Shown here: piece by piece, positions 1 to 8,253 of the stretch
Layout: every line of letters begins with the position of its first letter
Numbering within the stretch: the stretch's first letter is position 1
Source: a virus
Direction: 5' to 3' (one strand)
Length of the DNA: 64,000 bases
Virus record (IMG/VR): IMGVR_UViG_3300023179_000056
Location: 27,886-91,885 of that record
Position numbers and translations under genes: made by a program
The notes under the pieces: generated by a model
What the model was told of the DNA's origin: nothing
The model's input: the letters and a program-made list of their open reading frames with translations, nothing else
The model's database searches: none

Positions 1-45
1 GTTGAGATAGTTGGTCTTTGGTGTTGCTCTTGTAATGGTTGCCAT
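1..45 (-). CDS. N-terminus of a gene running off the left edge
   Basis: On the minus strand an ATG at position 45 opens a frame without stops to the window edge (15 codons, beginning MATITRATPK). An AAGGA ribosome-binding site lies about 11 bases upstream. It diverges from the baseplate block, so 46-155 is a divergent intergenic region. Too little is visible to name a function. Confidence 0.5.
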   Translation of the reverse strand, partial: MATITRATPKTNYLN

Positions 46-130
46 TGGGGCAAGATCCTTTAAAATATTATTTATTATAGCATATCTTCCCAGTTTGTCA
101 ATGATTATAAACTACGCGGTTTATTTTTTG

Positions 131-140
131 GGTAAATAAA
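131..140 (+). promoter_or_regulatory. T4-type late promoter-like box (GGTAAATAAA)
   Basis: A TAAATA core lies 16 bases before the ATG at 156. The same core recurs before many structural genes here and resembles the T4 late promoter TATAAATA recognised by gp55-type sigma factors. The assignment is by similarity and position. Confidence 0.5.
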
Positions 141-155
141 GAGTAGGGAATTATC

Positions 156-1661
156 ATGGCATACAGCAAAAATAACGCAACATCATTCAATCAATTGATA
201 CAACAAGGCCTCACAGTGACCGACGCCACTGCACAATCTGGAGTTAGTTCTGATGCTGCTTCATACGGCTCTGGTACAAATTTCAATGCAGGTGCAATAA
301 TTCCAGGTGCAGGGGGAGATATTGTCTCGTCAGGAATGACACAAGTACCCTACCCACAACCTAGCATTGCCGTAGATGCACAACCTGCCATAAAGAGTAA
401 TCCAGTAGTTGATCCACGTGTAATTGTGGTCACACCTCCGCTCCCTACTGTAACAATAATTGAACAACCATCTCCATATGTTGATGCTACAGGAGTAGAT
501 GCTGCGGTAAATGCAGCAACAGCGGCAGCACAACTATCTCCATATGTTGATGCTACAGGAGTAGATGCTGCGGTAAATGCAGCAACAGCGGCAGCACAAC
601 TATCTCCATATGTTGATGCTACAGGAGTAGATGCTGCGGTGATTGCTGCTAGCACACAAATAACACCAGCGGCTGCACCAGTTATAGTAAATCCAACAGA
701 TGCAAGACTTGCAGCTGGCACACAAACAACGCCAGCGGCTGCACCAGTTGTAGTAAATCCAACAGATGCAAGACTTGCAGCTGGCACACAAACAACGCCT
801 CTAAATGCTGCCACTGACGCCAACTCAAAAGCCTTGGTCGGTACACAATTGGCACAAAGACAAGCAGTATTAGAGGCGCAACGCAAATTGGTCAACAACG
901 GTGATTGGCGTGTGAGACTTAGTCTTGCTGCTGGTGCTAACTATTTGTACAATGAGCCATCGAACCCTGGTATACTGGAACCATTGGCTAGAACCGGCGG
1001 AGTAATATTTCCATACATGCCCAAGATTGACGTGGCATACAAAGCTGACTATGACCCTTACACACTTACACATTCAAATTACAAAGGGTATTTCTACAAA
1101 AGCAGTTATACCGACGCTGTGACTCTCACTGCAACATTCACAGCACAAGACACATCAGAAGCTAATTATTTGTTAGCAGTGATACATTTTTTCAGATCAG
1201 TAACAAAAATGTTTTATGGTCAAGATGCACAACGTGGTGCTCCGCCACCACTGGTATATCTAACTGGACTTGGTGAATATCAGTTTGCAGCACATCCTTG
1301 TGTGGTCAGCAGTTTTCAATATAGTTTGCCCAATGATGTAGATTATATTCGCGCAGGCAGTCCCAATATCAATGGTACCAATTTGATCACTCGCAGAGCA
1401 AGACAAGACTTGCCTACCAATCCTATAACAGGTGCTGTTAAACGATTAGAAAACTTGTTCTCTAGTCAAGGTATCAACAAAGGCGCTATTACAAGTACAC
1501 AGGCACCACCGTCATTGAGTAAAAATTCTCCAACTTATGTGCCTACCAAGATTGATTGTACAATAAGTCTATTGCCCATGCAAACTCGTGCTCAAGTCAG
1601 CCAGGTGTTCAGCCTCAAGAGCTTTGCCAACGGTGACTTGATCAAAGGAGGATTCTGGTAA
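156..1661 (+). CDS. Putative tail-tube/baseplate junction structural protein
   Basis: 501 residues. The N-terminal 60% is low-complexity Ala/Val/Thr/Pro sequence carrying a 22-residue unit (SPYVDATGVDAAVNAATAAA...) about three times and a second unit (TPAAAPVVVNPTDARLAAGT...) twice. The C-terminal part (about 265-501) is globular, with a conserved-looking stretch around YLLAVIHFFRSVTKMFYG and a PPPLVYL motif. It is the first gene of the baseplate block and is followed without a gap by a gp53-like gene. I infer a role near the tail-tube/baseplate junction (gp48/gp54-like) from gene order only; a baseplate hub component is the alternative. The ATG follows a late-promoter-like box. Confidence 0.55.
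   Translation: MAYSKNNATSFNQLIQQGLTVTDATAQSGVSSDAASYGSGTNFNAGAIIPGAGGDIVSSGMTQVPYPQPSIAVDAQPAIKSNPVVDPRVIVVTPPLPTVTIIEQPSPYVDATGVDAAVNAATAAAQLSPYVDATGVDAAVNAATAAAQLSPYVDATGVDAAVIAASTQITPAAAPVIVNPTDARLAAGTQTTPAAAPVVVNPTDARLAAGTQTTPLNAATDANSKALVGTQLAQRQAVLEAQRKLVNNGDWRVRLSLAAGANYLYNEPSNPGILEPLARTGGVIFPYMPKIDVAYKADYDPYTLTHSNYKGYFYKSSYTDAVTLTATFTAQDTSEANYLLAVIHFFRSVTKMFYGQDAQRGAPPPLVYLTGLGEYQFAAHPCVVSSFQYSLPNDVDYIRAGSPNINGTNLITRRARQDLPTNPITGAVKRLENLFSSQGINKGAITSTQAPPSLSKNSPTYVPTKIDCTISLLPMQTRAQVSQVFSLKSFANGDLIKGGFW
471..806 (+). repeat. 66-bp in-frame tandem repeats inside a structural gene
   Basis: A 66-bp unit begins at 471, 537 and 603, the first two copies identical and the third partial. 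A second 66-bp family follows, beginning near 660 and 726 with a partial third near 792. Both keep the frame, so they encode repeated 22-residue blocks. Confidence 0.85.
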
Positions 1662-1960
1662 TGGCCACATACGACTCGACTAGTGCATACTATACCACAG
1701 GGTACAGTCAATTTTTCTTGGATGTAATGACCAATCGTGCCATCCCCAAAGAAAGTGATGATCGACTCATGCAGATCAATCAAACATACCAGTATAGACC
1801 TGACTTATTGGCCTTGGATTTGTATGATAATCCTGGACTATGGTGGGTGTTTTATCAACGCAACCCCAACACACTCACAGCACCTCCACTGGATTTCAAA
1901 GCAGGCGTGCAGATTTATCTACCCAAAATAACTACGTTACGTAGCGTATTAGGATTCTAA
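1661..1960 (+). CDS. Baseplate wedge protein, gp53-like
   Basis: 99 residues. The run YRPDLLALDLYDNPGLWWVF followed by QRNP...DFKAGVQIYLPK is typical of short gp53-like baseplate wedge subunits in T4-related phages, whose C-terminal part is LysM-like. T4 gp53 is about twice as long, so this is the compact form. The start overlaps the last base of the preceding stop (TAATG), pointing to coupled translation. Confidence 0.75.
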   Translation: MATYDSTSAYYTTGYSQFFLDVMTNRAIPKESDDRLMQINQTYQYRPDLLALDLYDNPGLWWVFYQRNPNTLTAPPLDFKAGVQIYLPKITTLRSVLGF

Positions 1961-1962
1961 GC

Positions 1963-3441
1963 ATGGCATTATATATTGCTAATGAACTTTTTGTTCCTGG
2001 GCAGTTGTTGACAGCACGACAAATGTTAGCAATTGCTGCTGGCCTACAATTAGGTTTAACATATTCCTCAGATGTATTAGAACAATATTATGCTCAAGGC
2101 GGCCAGCTTGGAGCAGCACTGTTGGCTCAACAGCAAAGTATTGGTGCCCTTGCTAGCAGTAGTGCAGGTGATATCACAGCACAAGCACAAGTGGCCAGAG
2201 ATGATCAGGCTAATACCACAGCAACAGACCCACAGCAAAAAGTGGAAACTCCTGATGGTCGCATCACTAACAAAACACCTGTGGCAAATTCCAATGCCAA
2301 TCAACCCGACACTACCAACAATGGTAATACGGATGCGGGCACCAATGCTGAAACAAGAACACTAAACAACACTCAAGCCATACCATCTCCGGAACCATCG
2401 GGTGTGTTGCCGGCTCCGCCATTTAGGGATCCTCAACAACAAGCAGAATTCAACAACTTGCAAACTCAAGGAGCATTGCCCGGTTATGCTCCAGTTAATA
2501 ATGCCACTCAAGGTGGAGTGGGCGCACGAGGCGATGATGCCGCACAACCTACCACCAATGCAGTACGAAATAGACTGGATGAACTGTATGGAGGTATATC
2601 CAATGCTATTGTATCGCAAGATAATATTTTGGATTTTTATGCCAGCTATACCTATAGTCTCAGCTGGTATCTAGTGGACCCTGAAACTTACAATAAATTG
2701 GTCAAATCTCCCAAGAGAAATCTTGAAGGCTACTATCTCCTGGTACAAAGTGGAGGTGCTCCAGTCAACAACCAAGTGCCTGCAAACAACGGAGCCAATC
2801 CCACTGTACAAACATCGAGCACAGTGGGTTATGGGCGCAGTCCATTTTTTCCACTAGACTATTACATTGACAATCTTGAATTCAATGTTGCTTATGCAGG
2901 CACTGCAACCATGGGTGCAGCTACATTTAGCGATTTAACATTTACCATAACCGAACCCAACGGAATTTCGTTGTTGGATAATTTGTACAGTGCTGTGGCA
3001 GATTTATACAGTAAAAAAAATATTGTCAAACCAGGAACCCCACCAAATTATTCTGCTGCAATATATGTGATGGTAATAAGATTTTATGGGTACGATGTGG
3101 ACGGAAATCTTGTACAACCCATCGGACAACGAACCGGAGTTACAGATAATCAAGCAGTAGTGGAAAAATTTATTCCTTTTATCATTAGCAATATTGATTT
3201 CAAAGTGGCTAACAAGCTGGTTGAATATCAAATTGCCGGAACAGTACCAGGCACCGCAACAGGATTCAGTACCAATCGAGGCAGTATCCCGCAAAACTTT
3301 CAATTTCAAGGTACCACAGTCAAAGACATTCTGGTTGGAACAGTGGTACAACAAACAGCTAGTCAAGCAGCAGGCGATCAAACTAGAAATGGCATTCCTA
3401 TATCTGATGCTCCCAACAACACTGGATTAGGAATAAGATAA
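1963..3441 (+). CDS. Putative baseplate hub/tail structural protein A
   Basis: 492 residues. A hydrophobic N-terminal stretch (about 1-50) is followed by an Asn/Gln/Thr-rich linker (60-210) and a C-terminal domain (225-470) with alternating hydrophobic beta-strand-like segments such as YSLSWYLVDPETYNKLV and YSAAIYVMVIRFYGYDVDG. The next gene begins two bases after the stop and has similar composition; together the two resemble parts of a hub assembly located before the gp5-like spike. Function is inferred from position only. Confidence 0.5.
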   Translation: MALYIANELFVPGQLLTARQMLAIAAGLQLGLTYSSDVLEQYYAQGGQLGAALLAQQQSIGALASSSAGDITAQAQVARDDQANTTATDPQQKVETPDGRITNKTPVANSNANQPDTTNNGNTDAGTNAETRTLNNTQAIPSPEPSGVLPAPPFRDPQQQAEFNNLQTQGALPGYAPVNNATQGGVGARGDDAAQPTTNAVRNRLDELYGGISNAIVSQDNILDFYASYTYSLSWYLVDPETYNKLVKSPKRNLEGYYLLVQSGGAPVNNQVPANNGANPTVQTSSTVGYGRSPFFPLDYYIDNLEFNVAYAGTATMGAATFSDLTFTITEPNGISLLDNLYSAVADLYSKKNIVKPGTPPNYSAAIYVMVIRFYGYDVDGNLVQPIGQRTGVTDNQAVVEKFIPFIISNIDFKVANKLVEYQIAGTVPGTATGFSTNRGSIPQNFQFQGTTVKDILVGTVVQQTASQAAGDQTRNGIPISDAPNNTGLGIR

Positions 3442-3442
3442 C

Positions 3443-5155
3443 ATGGCTGATAATCTACAACCAACACCGAGATACACTGGCAAACCAGGAGAAAGCATTT
3501 TGGCCAATGCTGCTGCTGGACTTGCACCAGCCAAAGCTGACGCTGCACCAAAATCTGGCGCCACCGAAACAGGTACTGGACTAATTGCAGCACTCAATGC
3601 CTATTGGGCAGGAATAGCCAACTCAAAAGGGCTAATACCTGATATTTACGAAATCAAATTTGTTGATCCTTTGTTGAGCAATGCCAGCGTGATTCCACCA
3701 GGGCCATTGGATAAAAGTTTTGCTGGCGGATCTTTACAGGTAACTGCTGCTGATGAGCTACTGCCTGAAAAACAAAACATGAGTCCGGCTGTGAGACAAC
3801 GATCTGCTACAGCCGGACAACAGATTCTACAATTCATTGACACAGTATTGCGTAACAGCAATTACATCACAGATCAGCAAAAAGTAATTTGGAATTCAAA
3901 AACCAACACATGGGATTACAACGGAAAACCTGCACAAAACTTTGCGTGGTTCAATATCTCTTGTCAAGCCGAACAGTTACAGTATGATCCCAAGCAGAAT
4001 GATTTTGCATATAGGATAACTTATATTATTGCACCGTACCAAATTCCTGTTCAAAGTGAATACTTTGACAACAGTTCTTTCAGAGGTGTACACAAAGTTT
4101 ACAATTACTGGTTCACAGGGCAAAATTCTCAAGTCACACACTTTGAACAAAATTACAACAATGCCTGGACACAGTCATTGACTAGTGATGTATCTGTCAG
4201 AGCAGGCAATGACTCCAACGCCAGTCGAGTAAACAGCAGAGAGCAATGGAAAAAAAGATACATGCCGGCTAGTAATCAAGCTAGGCAAGGCAGCGACGGC
4301 AACACATTTGAACCCGGTGCCAATGCTGCTGATTATCTTTACTCTGTTGATACTGCTACTATTGCATTAAACATACTAGGAGATCCTGCATGGATTCCGT
4401 CACCAACCAATGTACAGCCAGGACAATTTAGCACGTCACCTTTTTTTCCTGATGGCAGCATTAACACCACAGCAAGTGCAGCGTATTTTGAGTTTGCCTG
4501 GAACCGGCCCACTGATTACAATACAACCACTGGACTTATGGATCCAGGGCAAAACAACTTTGGTTCCAGTTACAGTAATTATGTTGTAAAAAGAGCCAAT
4601 GACAAAGCAGGTGTTGCTCAACAAGCTGTTTCGTATCTGGCAACTGGTGTAAAAAGTAAATTTCGTGGTGGTAAATTCACTCAAGAACTAACCGGAACAT
4701 GGTTGCAAACCCCTGCTAAAAATGCTGTAGCTGCTGCCGACACTGGTAGAAAAACTGATCCAGTTACTGGAACAACACCAGTAGGCAGCATTAACAATGC
4801 ACAAGATCCCGAACGAGGTGGCACTGGTGTTAAATCTCTGGGATTACAAGCTGGTGCATCAGTGTATAACATTAATAATTTTCAAAATCTTGCTACATCA
4901 GTGGTAAACATCAACTCTTCATCCACTCCAAATTCAATTGCGTCAGTTAATACTGCTGAACTCAGACCAGCTGAGCCACCCACTCAAAACCCAGCTCTGA
5001 CCCCTAATCCTGCTGTGGCAGCGCCGCCGGTATTGCCAAAAAACGGGTTAGGTAGCGGAGCTTATGACTCAGAATTTACCAACTTCAGTGATACAGCAGT
5101 ATCATCTACACCAACACAAGGCATTGTAAATGATGATCAAGGTAAACCAAGATAA
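3443..5155 (+). CDS. Putative baseplate hub/tail structural protein B
   Basis: 570 residues. An ordered central region (about 55-280: IPDIYEIKFVDPLL, FAWFNISCQAEQLQYDPKQN, YNYWFTGQNSQVTHFEQNYN) is flanked by Asn/Ala/Pro-rich tails. It lies directly upstream of the gp5-like spike, the usual place of the gp27 hub. No catalytic motif is visible. Hub membership is an inference from synteny. Confidence 0.5.
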   Translation: MADNLQPTPRYTGKPGESILANAAAGLAPAKADAAPKSGATETGTGLIAALNAYWAGIANSKGLIPDIYEIKFVDPLLSNASVIPPGPLDKSFAGGSLQVTAADELLPEKQNMSPAVRQRSATAGQQILQFIDTVLRNSNYITDQQKVIWNSKTNTWDYNGKPAQNFAWFNISCQAEQLQYDPKQNDFAYRITYIIAPYQIPVQSEYFDNSSFRGVHKVYNYWFTGQNSQVTHFEQNYNNAWTQSLTSDVSVRAGNDSNASRVNSREQWKKRYMPASNQARQGSDGNTFEPGANAADYLYSVDTATIALNILGDPAWIPSPTNVQPGQFSTSPFFPDGSINTTASAAYFEFAWNRPTDYNTTTGLMDPGQNNFGSSYSNYVVKRANDKAGVAQQAVSYLATGVKSKFRGGKFTQELTGTWLQTPAKNAVAAADTGRKTDPVTGTTPVGSINNAQDPERGGTGVKSLGLQAGASVYNINNFQNLATSVVNINSSSTPNSIASVNTAELRPAEPPTQNPALTPNPAVAAPPVLPKNGLGSGAYDSEFTNFSDTAVSSTPTQGIVNDDQGKPR

Positions 5156-5170
5156 AGGAAACATGTTGCA

Positions 5171-6688
5171 ATGACAACCAATACAAATCAAGCATCTGGC
5201 AGAACAAAGAATTTCAAGTTTGATCGTGGGGGCACACCCGCCGAGATGGGACCATTCATTGGCCGAATTGTCAACAACATTGATGCTACTCGTACTGGTC
5301 GTGTACAAGTGTTTATTGAACAATTTGCCACAGGCCAACCCAGCACCAATCCCGAAACCTGGCGATGGGTGCGTTATCTATCACCATTCTATGGAGTAAC
5401 AGAAAAAAACAGTACCAGTGCAGGAGCAGGCTCATATCCGGGCAATCAACAAAGCTATGGCATGTGGTTCACTCCTCCGGACATGGGAACATTGGTCATG
5501 TGTTTTTTTGTGGAAGGAGATCCTGACCAAGGCTACTACGTTGGCAGTGTGATTGACAACAGTTTGAATCACATGTTGCCCGCCATTGGTGCTGCTAACA
5601 AATCTCAGTATGTTACACAAAACAAAACTCAAGCAGCATATTTTGCAGATGCTCCACAACTTCCAGTTACTGAAATCAACACAGCCAATAAAGAATTAGA
5701 TCAGAATCCCAGGTTCTTTGATCAACCCAAGCCGGTACACAGTTATCAAGCAGCTATATTTTTTCAACAAGGTCTAGACAAAGATCCTGAACGTGGACCC
5801 ATTATATCCAATGCACAACGAGAAAGCCCTAGCACAGTGTATGGTATATCCACACCAGGACAACCAATATACCAAGGTGGGCTAGATCCTGCTACCATAC
5901 GCAAACAACTCAACGCAGGCTCAGTTAACCCTCAAGATGTCAGGGTCATTGGCCGTAAAGGCGGGCATACTTTGGTAATGGACGATGGCGACCTGGAAAA
6001 TAAAAATGCTTTGTTTAGATTGAGAACATCCAAAGGTCATCAGATCATGATGAATGATTCAGAAAATTTCTTTCAAATTATTCATGCCAATGGACAAACC
6101 TGGTTGGAGTTTGGCGAAGAAGGCACAGTGGATGTTTATTCCACTAATTCAGTGAATGTTCGTACACAAGGTACTATAAACTTACATGCTGACAAAGATA
6201 TCAACATGTATGCCGGCGGCAATCTCAACATGAAATCAAATTCCAATACCAACATAGGTGCAGTAGGTACCATGGACCTAGCCAGTCAAGGTGAAATGGT
6301 ATTGTATGGGCAATCAACTGTGGGAATAAAAGCCGATGGATCACTGGCATTGCAAAGCAAAATCACTGGATCATTTGACGGTGGCGCTTCATTGAGACTC
6401 AAAGCAGCCAGAATAGATCTCAACGGATTACCGCCAACTCCAGTTAAAACTCCTAGGCTGTATCCCAAAACCACATTGGATGACACTGAATTTGATAATT
6501 CTACTGGATGGAAAGTAAAACCAAAATCTTTAGAAAGTATTGTCACTCGTGCTCCTACTCATGAGCCATATCCATATCACAACAAAGGAGTAGCAGTTAG
6601 TGTAAATCTTGGAGGCACAGGAGCGCCTACTCCGCCTCCAGCAGCAGAACCAGTTCCTACAAACTGGAGTATCATAAGAAAATCATGA
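5171..6688 (+). CDS. Baseplate hub spike, gp5/VgrG-like, lacking a lysozyme domain
   Basis: 505 residues. The N-terminal OB-fold-like domain (about 25-140) contains GPFIGRIVNNIDATRTGRVQ and WFTPPDMGTLVMCFFVEGDP. The C-terminal part (about 275-425) consists of short beta repeats (GGHTLVMDDGD, VNVRTQGTINLHADKDINMY, GGNLNMKSNSN, GTMDLASQGEM) typical of the gp5/VgrG beta-helix spike. T4 gp5 has a lysozyme domain between these parts; here only a short linker is present, so peptidoglycan digestion must come from elsewhere. The stop overlaps the next start (ATGA at 6685-6688). Confidence 0.85.
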   Translation: MTTNTNQASGRTKNFKFDRGGTPAEMGPFIGRIVNNIDATRTGRVQVFIEQFATGQPSTNPETWRWVRYLSPFYGVTEKNSTSAGAGSYPGNQQSYGMWFTPPDMGTLVMCFFVEGDPDQGYYVGSVIDNSLNHMLPAIGAANKSQYVTQNKTQAAYFADAPQLPVTEINTANKELDQNPRFFDQPKPVHSYQAAIFFQQGLDKDPERGPIISNAQRESPSTVYGISTPGQPIYQGGLDPATIRKQLNAGSVNPQDVRVIGRKGGHTLVMDDGDLENKNALFRLRTSKGHQIMMNDSENFFQIIHANGQTWLEFGEEGTVDVYSTNSVNVRTQGTINLHADKDINMYAGGNLNMKSNSNTNIGAVGTMDLASQGEMVLYGQSTVGIKADGSLALQSKITGSFDGGASLRLKAARIDLNGLPPTPVKTPRLYPKTTLDDTEFDNSTGWKVKPKSLESIVTRAPTHEPYPYHNKGVAVSVNLGGTGAPTPPPAAEPVPTNWSIIRKS

Positions 6689-7797
6689 GCAACTTTACAT
6701 TCACTGGTCCAGATGGTGCAACTTACGAAGTTCAAGGACCTCCTACAGCTACATTTTCCCAAGCTCAAGCAGTGTTTGCTCAACAAATTTCCACCGGCGG
6801 CCTAACTGGATTACCGGTAGGAGGGTTAGTTAATGCAGTGACTCAATCAGCTGGCGGCCTAAGTTCTGCGGTGGCACAGCTGGGGTCACAAGCTATAAGT
6901 TTGACAAAACAAATAGGCAATTATATCAATCTGCCTAACTTAACTGGCCTACCAGTGCCCAACGCTATCACTACAAGTGATTTTGTCAATACCAGAACCT
7001 TGGCGCAAACAATTGGAACCATTGGGTCTACACAAATACAAGGATTAGTAGCGCAAACTGCTGCATCAGTTAATCAAGCTGTGGATGTGATTACCAACAC
7101 CAAGGGGCTGGGACAATTTGGGTTCAATGCTGACCAACTACAACTATCAGGTTTGATCAAACCAGGGCTGGCTGATCAGATCAACCTTGACCCATCTCAA
7201 TTTACCAGCATACTATCAAGTCCCACCAGCTGGACAGGCAAATTAGGCGCAACTGACATTACTTCTGTTCTCAGCAGCGGCAGTTTACAAACCACAGTGC
7301 AACAAGGATTAATGAACACAGCCCTTGATCAGCTTAAACAACTAGGCACAATTACAGGGTCAGAATCAGCAACACAACTGGGTCCGTTGTTAAATGTAGC
7401 TACAAAATTTAGTGCAGGTACTGCCACTGAATGGCTATCCGGTGCCACCGGAGCATCGGGTATTACCAGTGCAATAACCAGTGCTGTGGGTGGCAATATA
7501 AGTGGACTAATCTCCGGCGGAGGTATCGGCGGTGCAGCTAGTTTGTTAACTGGCGGGTTGACGTCGGCGCCTGGGTTATCGTCGGCAATAGATGGCTTTG
7601 CACAATCTGCACAATTTGCGCAGGTATTTTCATTTGCTAGTTCTTTTTTGGGTGGCGGTGGAAACCCGCTAGAAGCAGGTACTGTGACTCCTGCGCCCGC
7701 CACCAACACAGTGAATAGACAAACTGTAAATCAAGCAGTGTTAGCCATAATTGGCAACAACAAAATACCCGTGCCGGACTTTGTACCAACAGCGTAA
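6685..7797 (+). CDS. Low-complexity virion protein coupled to the spike gene
   Basis: 370 residues. A short ordered N-terminus (MSNFTFTGPDGATYEVQGPP) precedes a long Gly/Ser/Thr/Gln/Leu-rich sequence with no charged clusters. It overlaps the spike gene by ATGA and precedes gp25. Its composition and position suggest a spike-associated or internal baseplate component. I do not recognise the family. Confidence 0.5.
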   Translation: MSNFTFTGPDGATYEVQGPPTATFSQAQAVFAQQISTGGLTGLPVGGLVNAVTQSAGGLSSAVAQLGSQAISLTKQIGNYINLPNLTGLPVPNAITTSDFVNTRTLAQTIGTIGSTQIQGLVAQTAASVNQAVDVITNTKGLGQFGFNADQLQLSGLIKPGLADQINLDPSQFTSILSSPTSWTGKLGATDITSVLSSGSLQTTVQQGLMNTALDQLKQLGTITGSESATQLGPLLNVATKFSAGTATEWLSGATGASGITSAITSAVGGNISGLISGGGIGGAASLLTGGLTSAPGLSSAIDGFAQSAQFAQVFSFASSFLGGGGNPLEAGTVTPAPATNTVNRQTVNQAVLAIIGNNKIPVPDFVPTA

Positions 7798-7816
7798 ATC
7801 TGCACTGGAATTCAAT

Positions 7817-7826
7817 GGATAAATAT
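7817..7826 (+). promoter_or_regulatory. T4-type late promoter-like box (GGATAAATAT)
   Basis: A GATAAATA core lies just before the gp25-like start at 7831, so close that the box overlaps the expected ribosome-binding region. It could equally be a chance A/T-rich leader, but the same core recurs before other late genes. Confidence 0.45.
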
Positions 7827-7830
7827 CAAC

Positions 7831-8205
7831 ATGCCTACATTCATTGGATTCAACACACAAAATCAATACAAAAAGTTTACTGTAGTAGACCAAGAGCTAA
7901 TCAAACGTGATCTCTTGAACGCTTTTAACATATGGCAAGGTCAGCTGCCTGGCCGGCCTGCATACGGTACCATACTTTGGGATTTTTTATTTGAAAGCCA
8001 GGATCAAACTACTATGGCTGCTATCTTGAGAGAAGTACAGCGTGTGGCCGGCGGCGACCCTAGAGTAGCGGTTACAGATGTAAATTTATTTCCACAAGAA
8101 AATGGTGTGCTAATTGAAATTGAAGTGCAATTTGTTCCCAATACTGATGCTCAATTGTTGAGCGTGTTCTTTGATCAACAACAACGTAGAGCTTCGTTTG
8201 TATAA
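7831..8205 (+). CDS. Baseplate wedge subunit, gp25/GPW family
   Basis: 124 residues, the usual size for gp25. The family signature is visible in RPAYGTILWDFLFESQDQTT (about 47-66) followed by VQRVAGGDPRV and a C-terminal beta segment GVLIEIEVQFVP. gp25 helps join inner and outer baseplate during sheath assembly. It precedes the gp6-like gene as in other T4-related phages. Confidence 0.88.
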   Translation: MPTFIGFNTQNQYKKFTVVDQELIKRDLLNAFNIWQGQLPGRPAYGTILWDFLFESQDQTTMAAILREVQRVAGGDPRVAVTDVNLFPQENGVLIEIEVQFVPNTDAQLLSVFFDQQQRRASFV

Positions 8206-8224
8206 ACGTAGCCGTTTATATATT

Positions 8225-8235
8225 CGGTAAATAAC
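8225..8235 (+). promoter_or_regulatory. T4-type late promoter-like box (CGGTAAATAAC)
   Basis: A TAAATA core lies 20 bases before the gp6-like ATG at 8254, almost the same sequence as the box before the gene at 156. Confidence 0.5.
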
Positions 8236-8253
8236 AAATAACAACGGACAATC

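Noticed and set aside
350-898. Minus-strand frame of 182 codons opposite the first structural gene
   Set aside because: It is the antisense of the 66-bp repeats, with no ribosome-binding site and a repetitive Ala/Ser composition.
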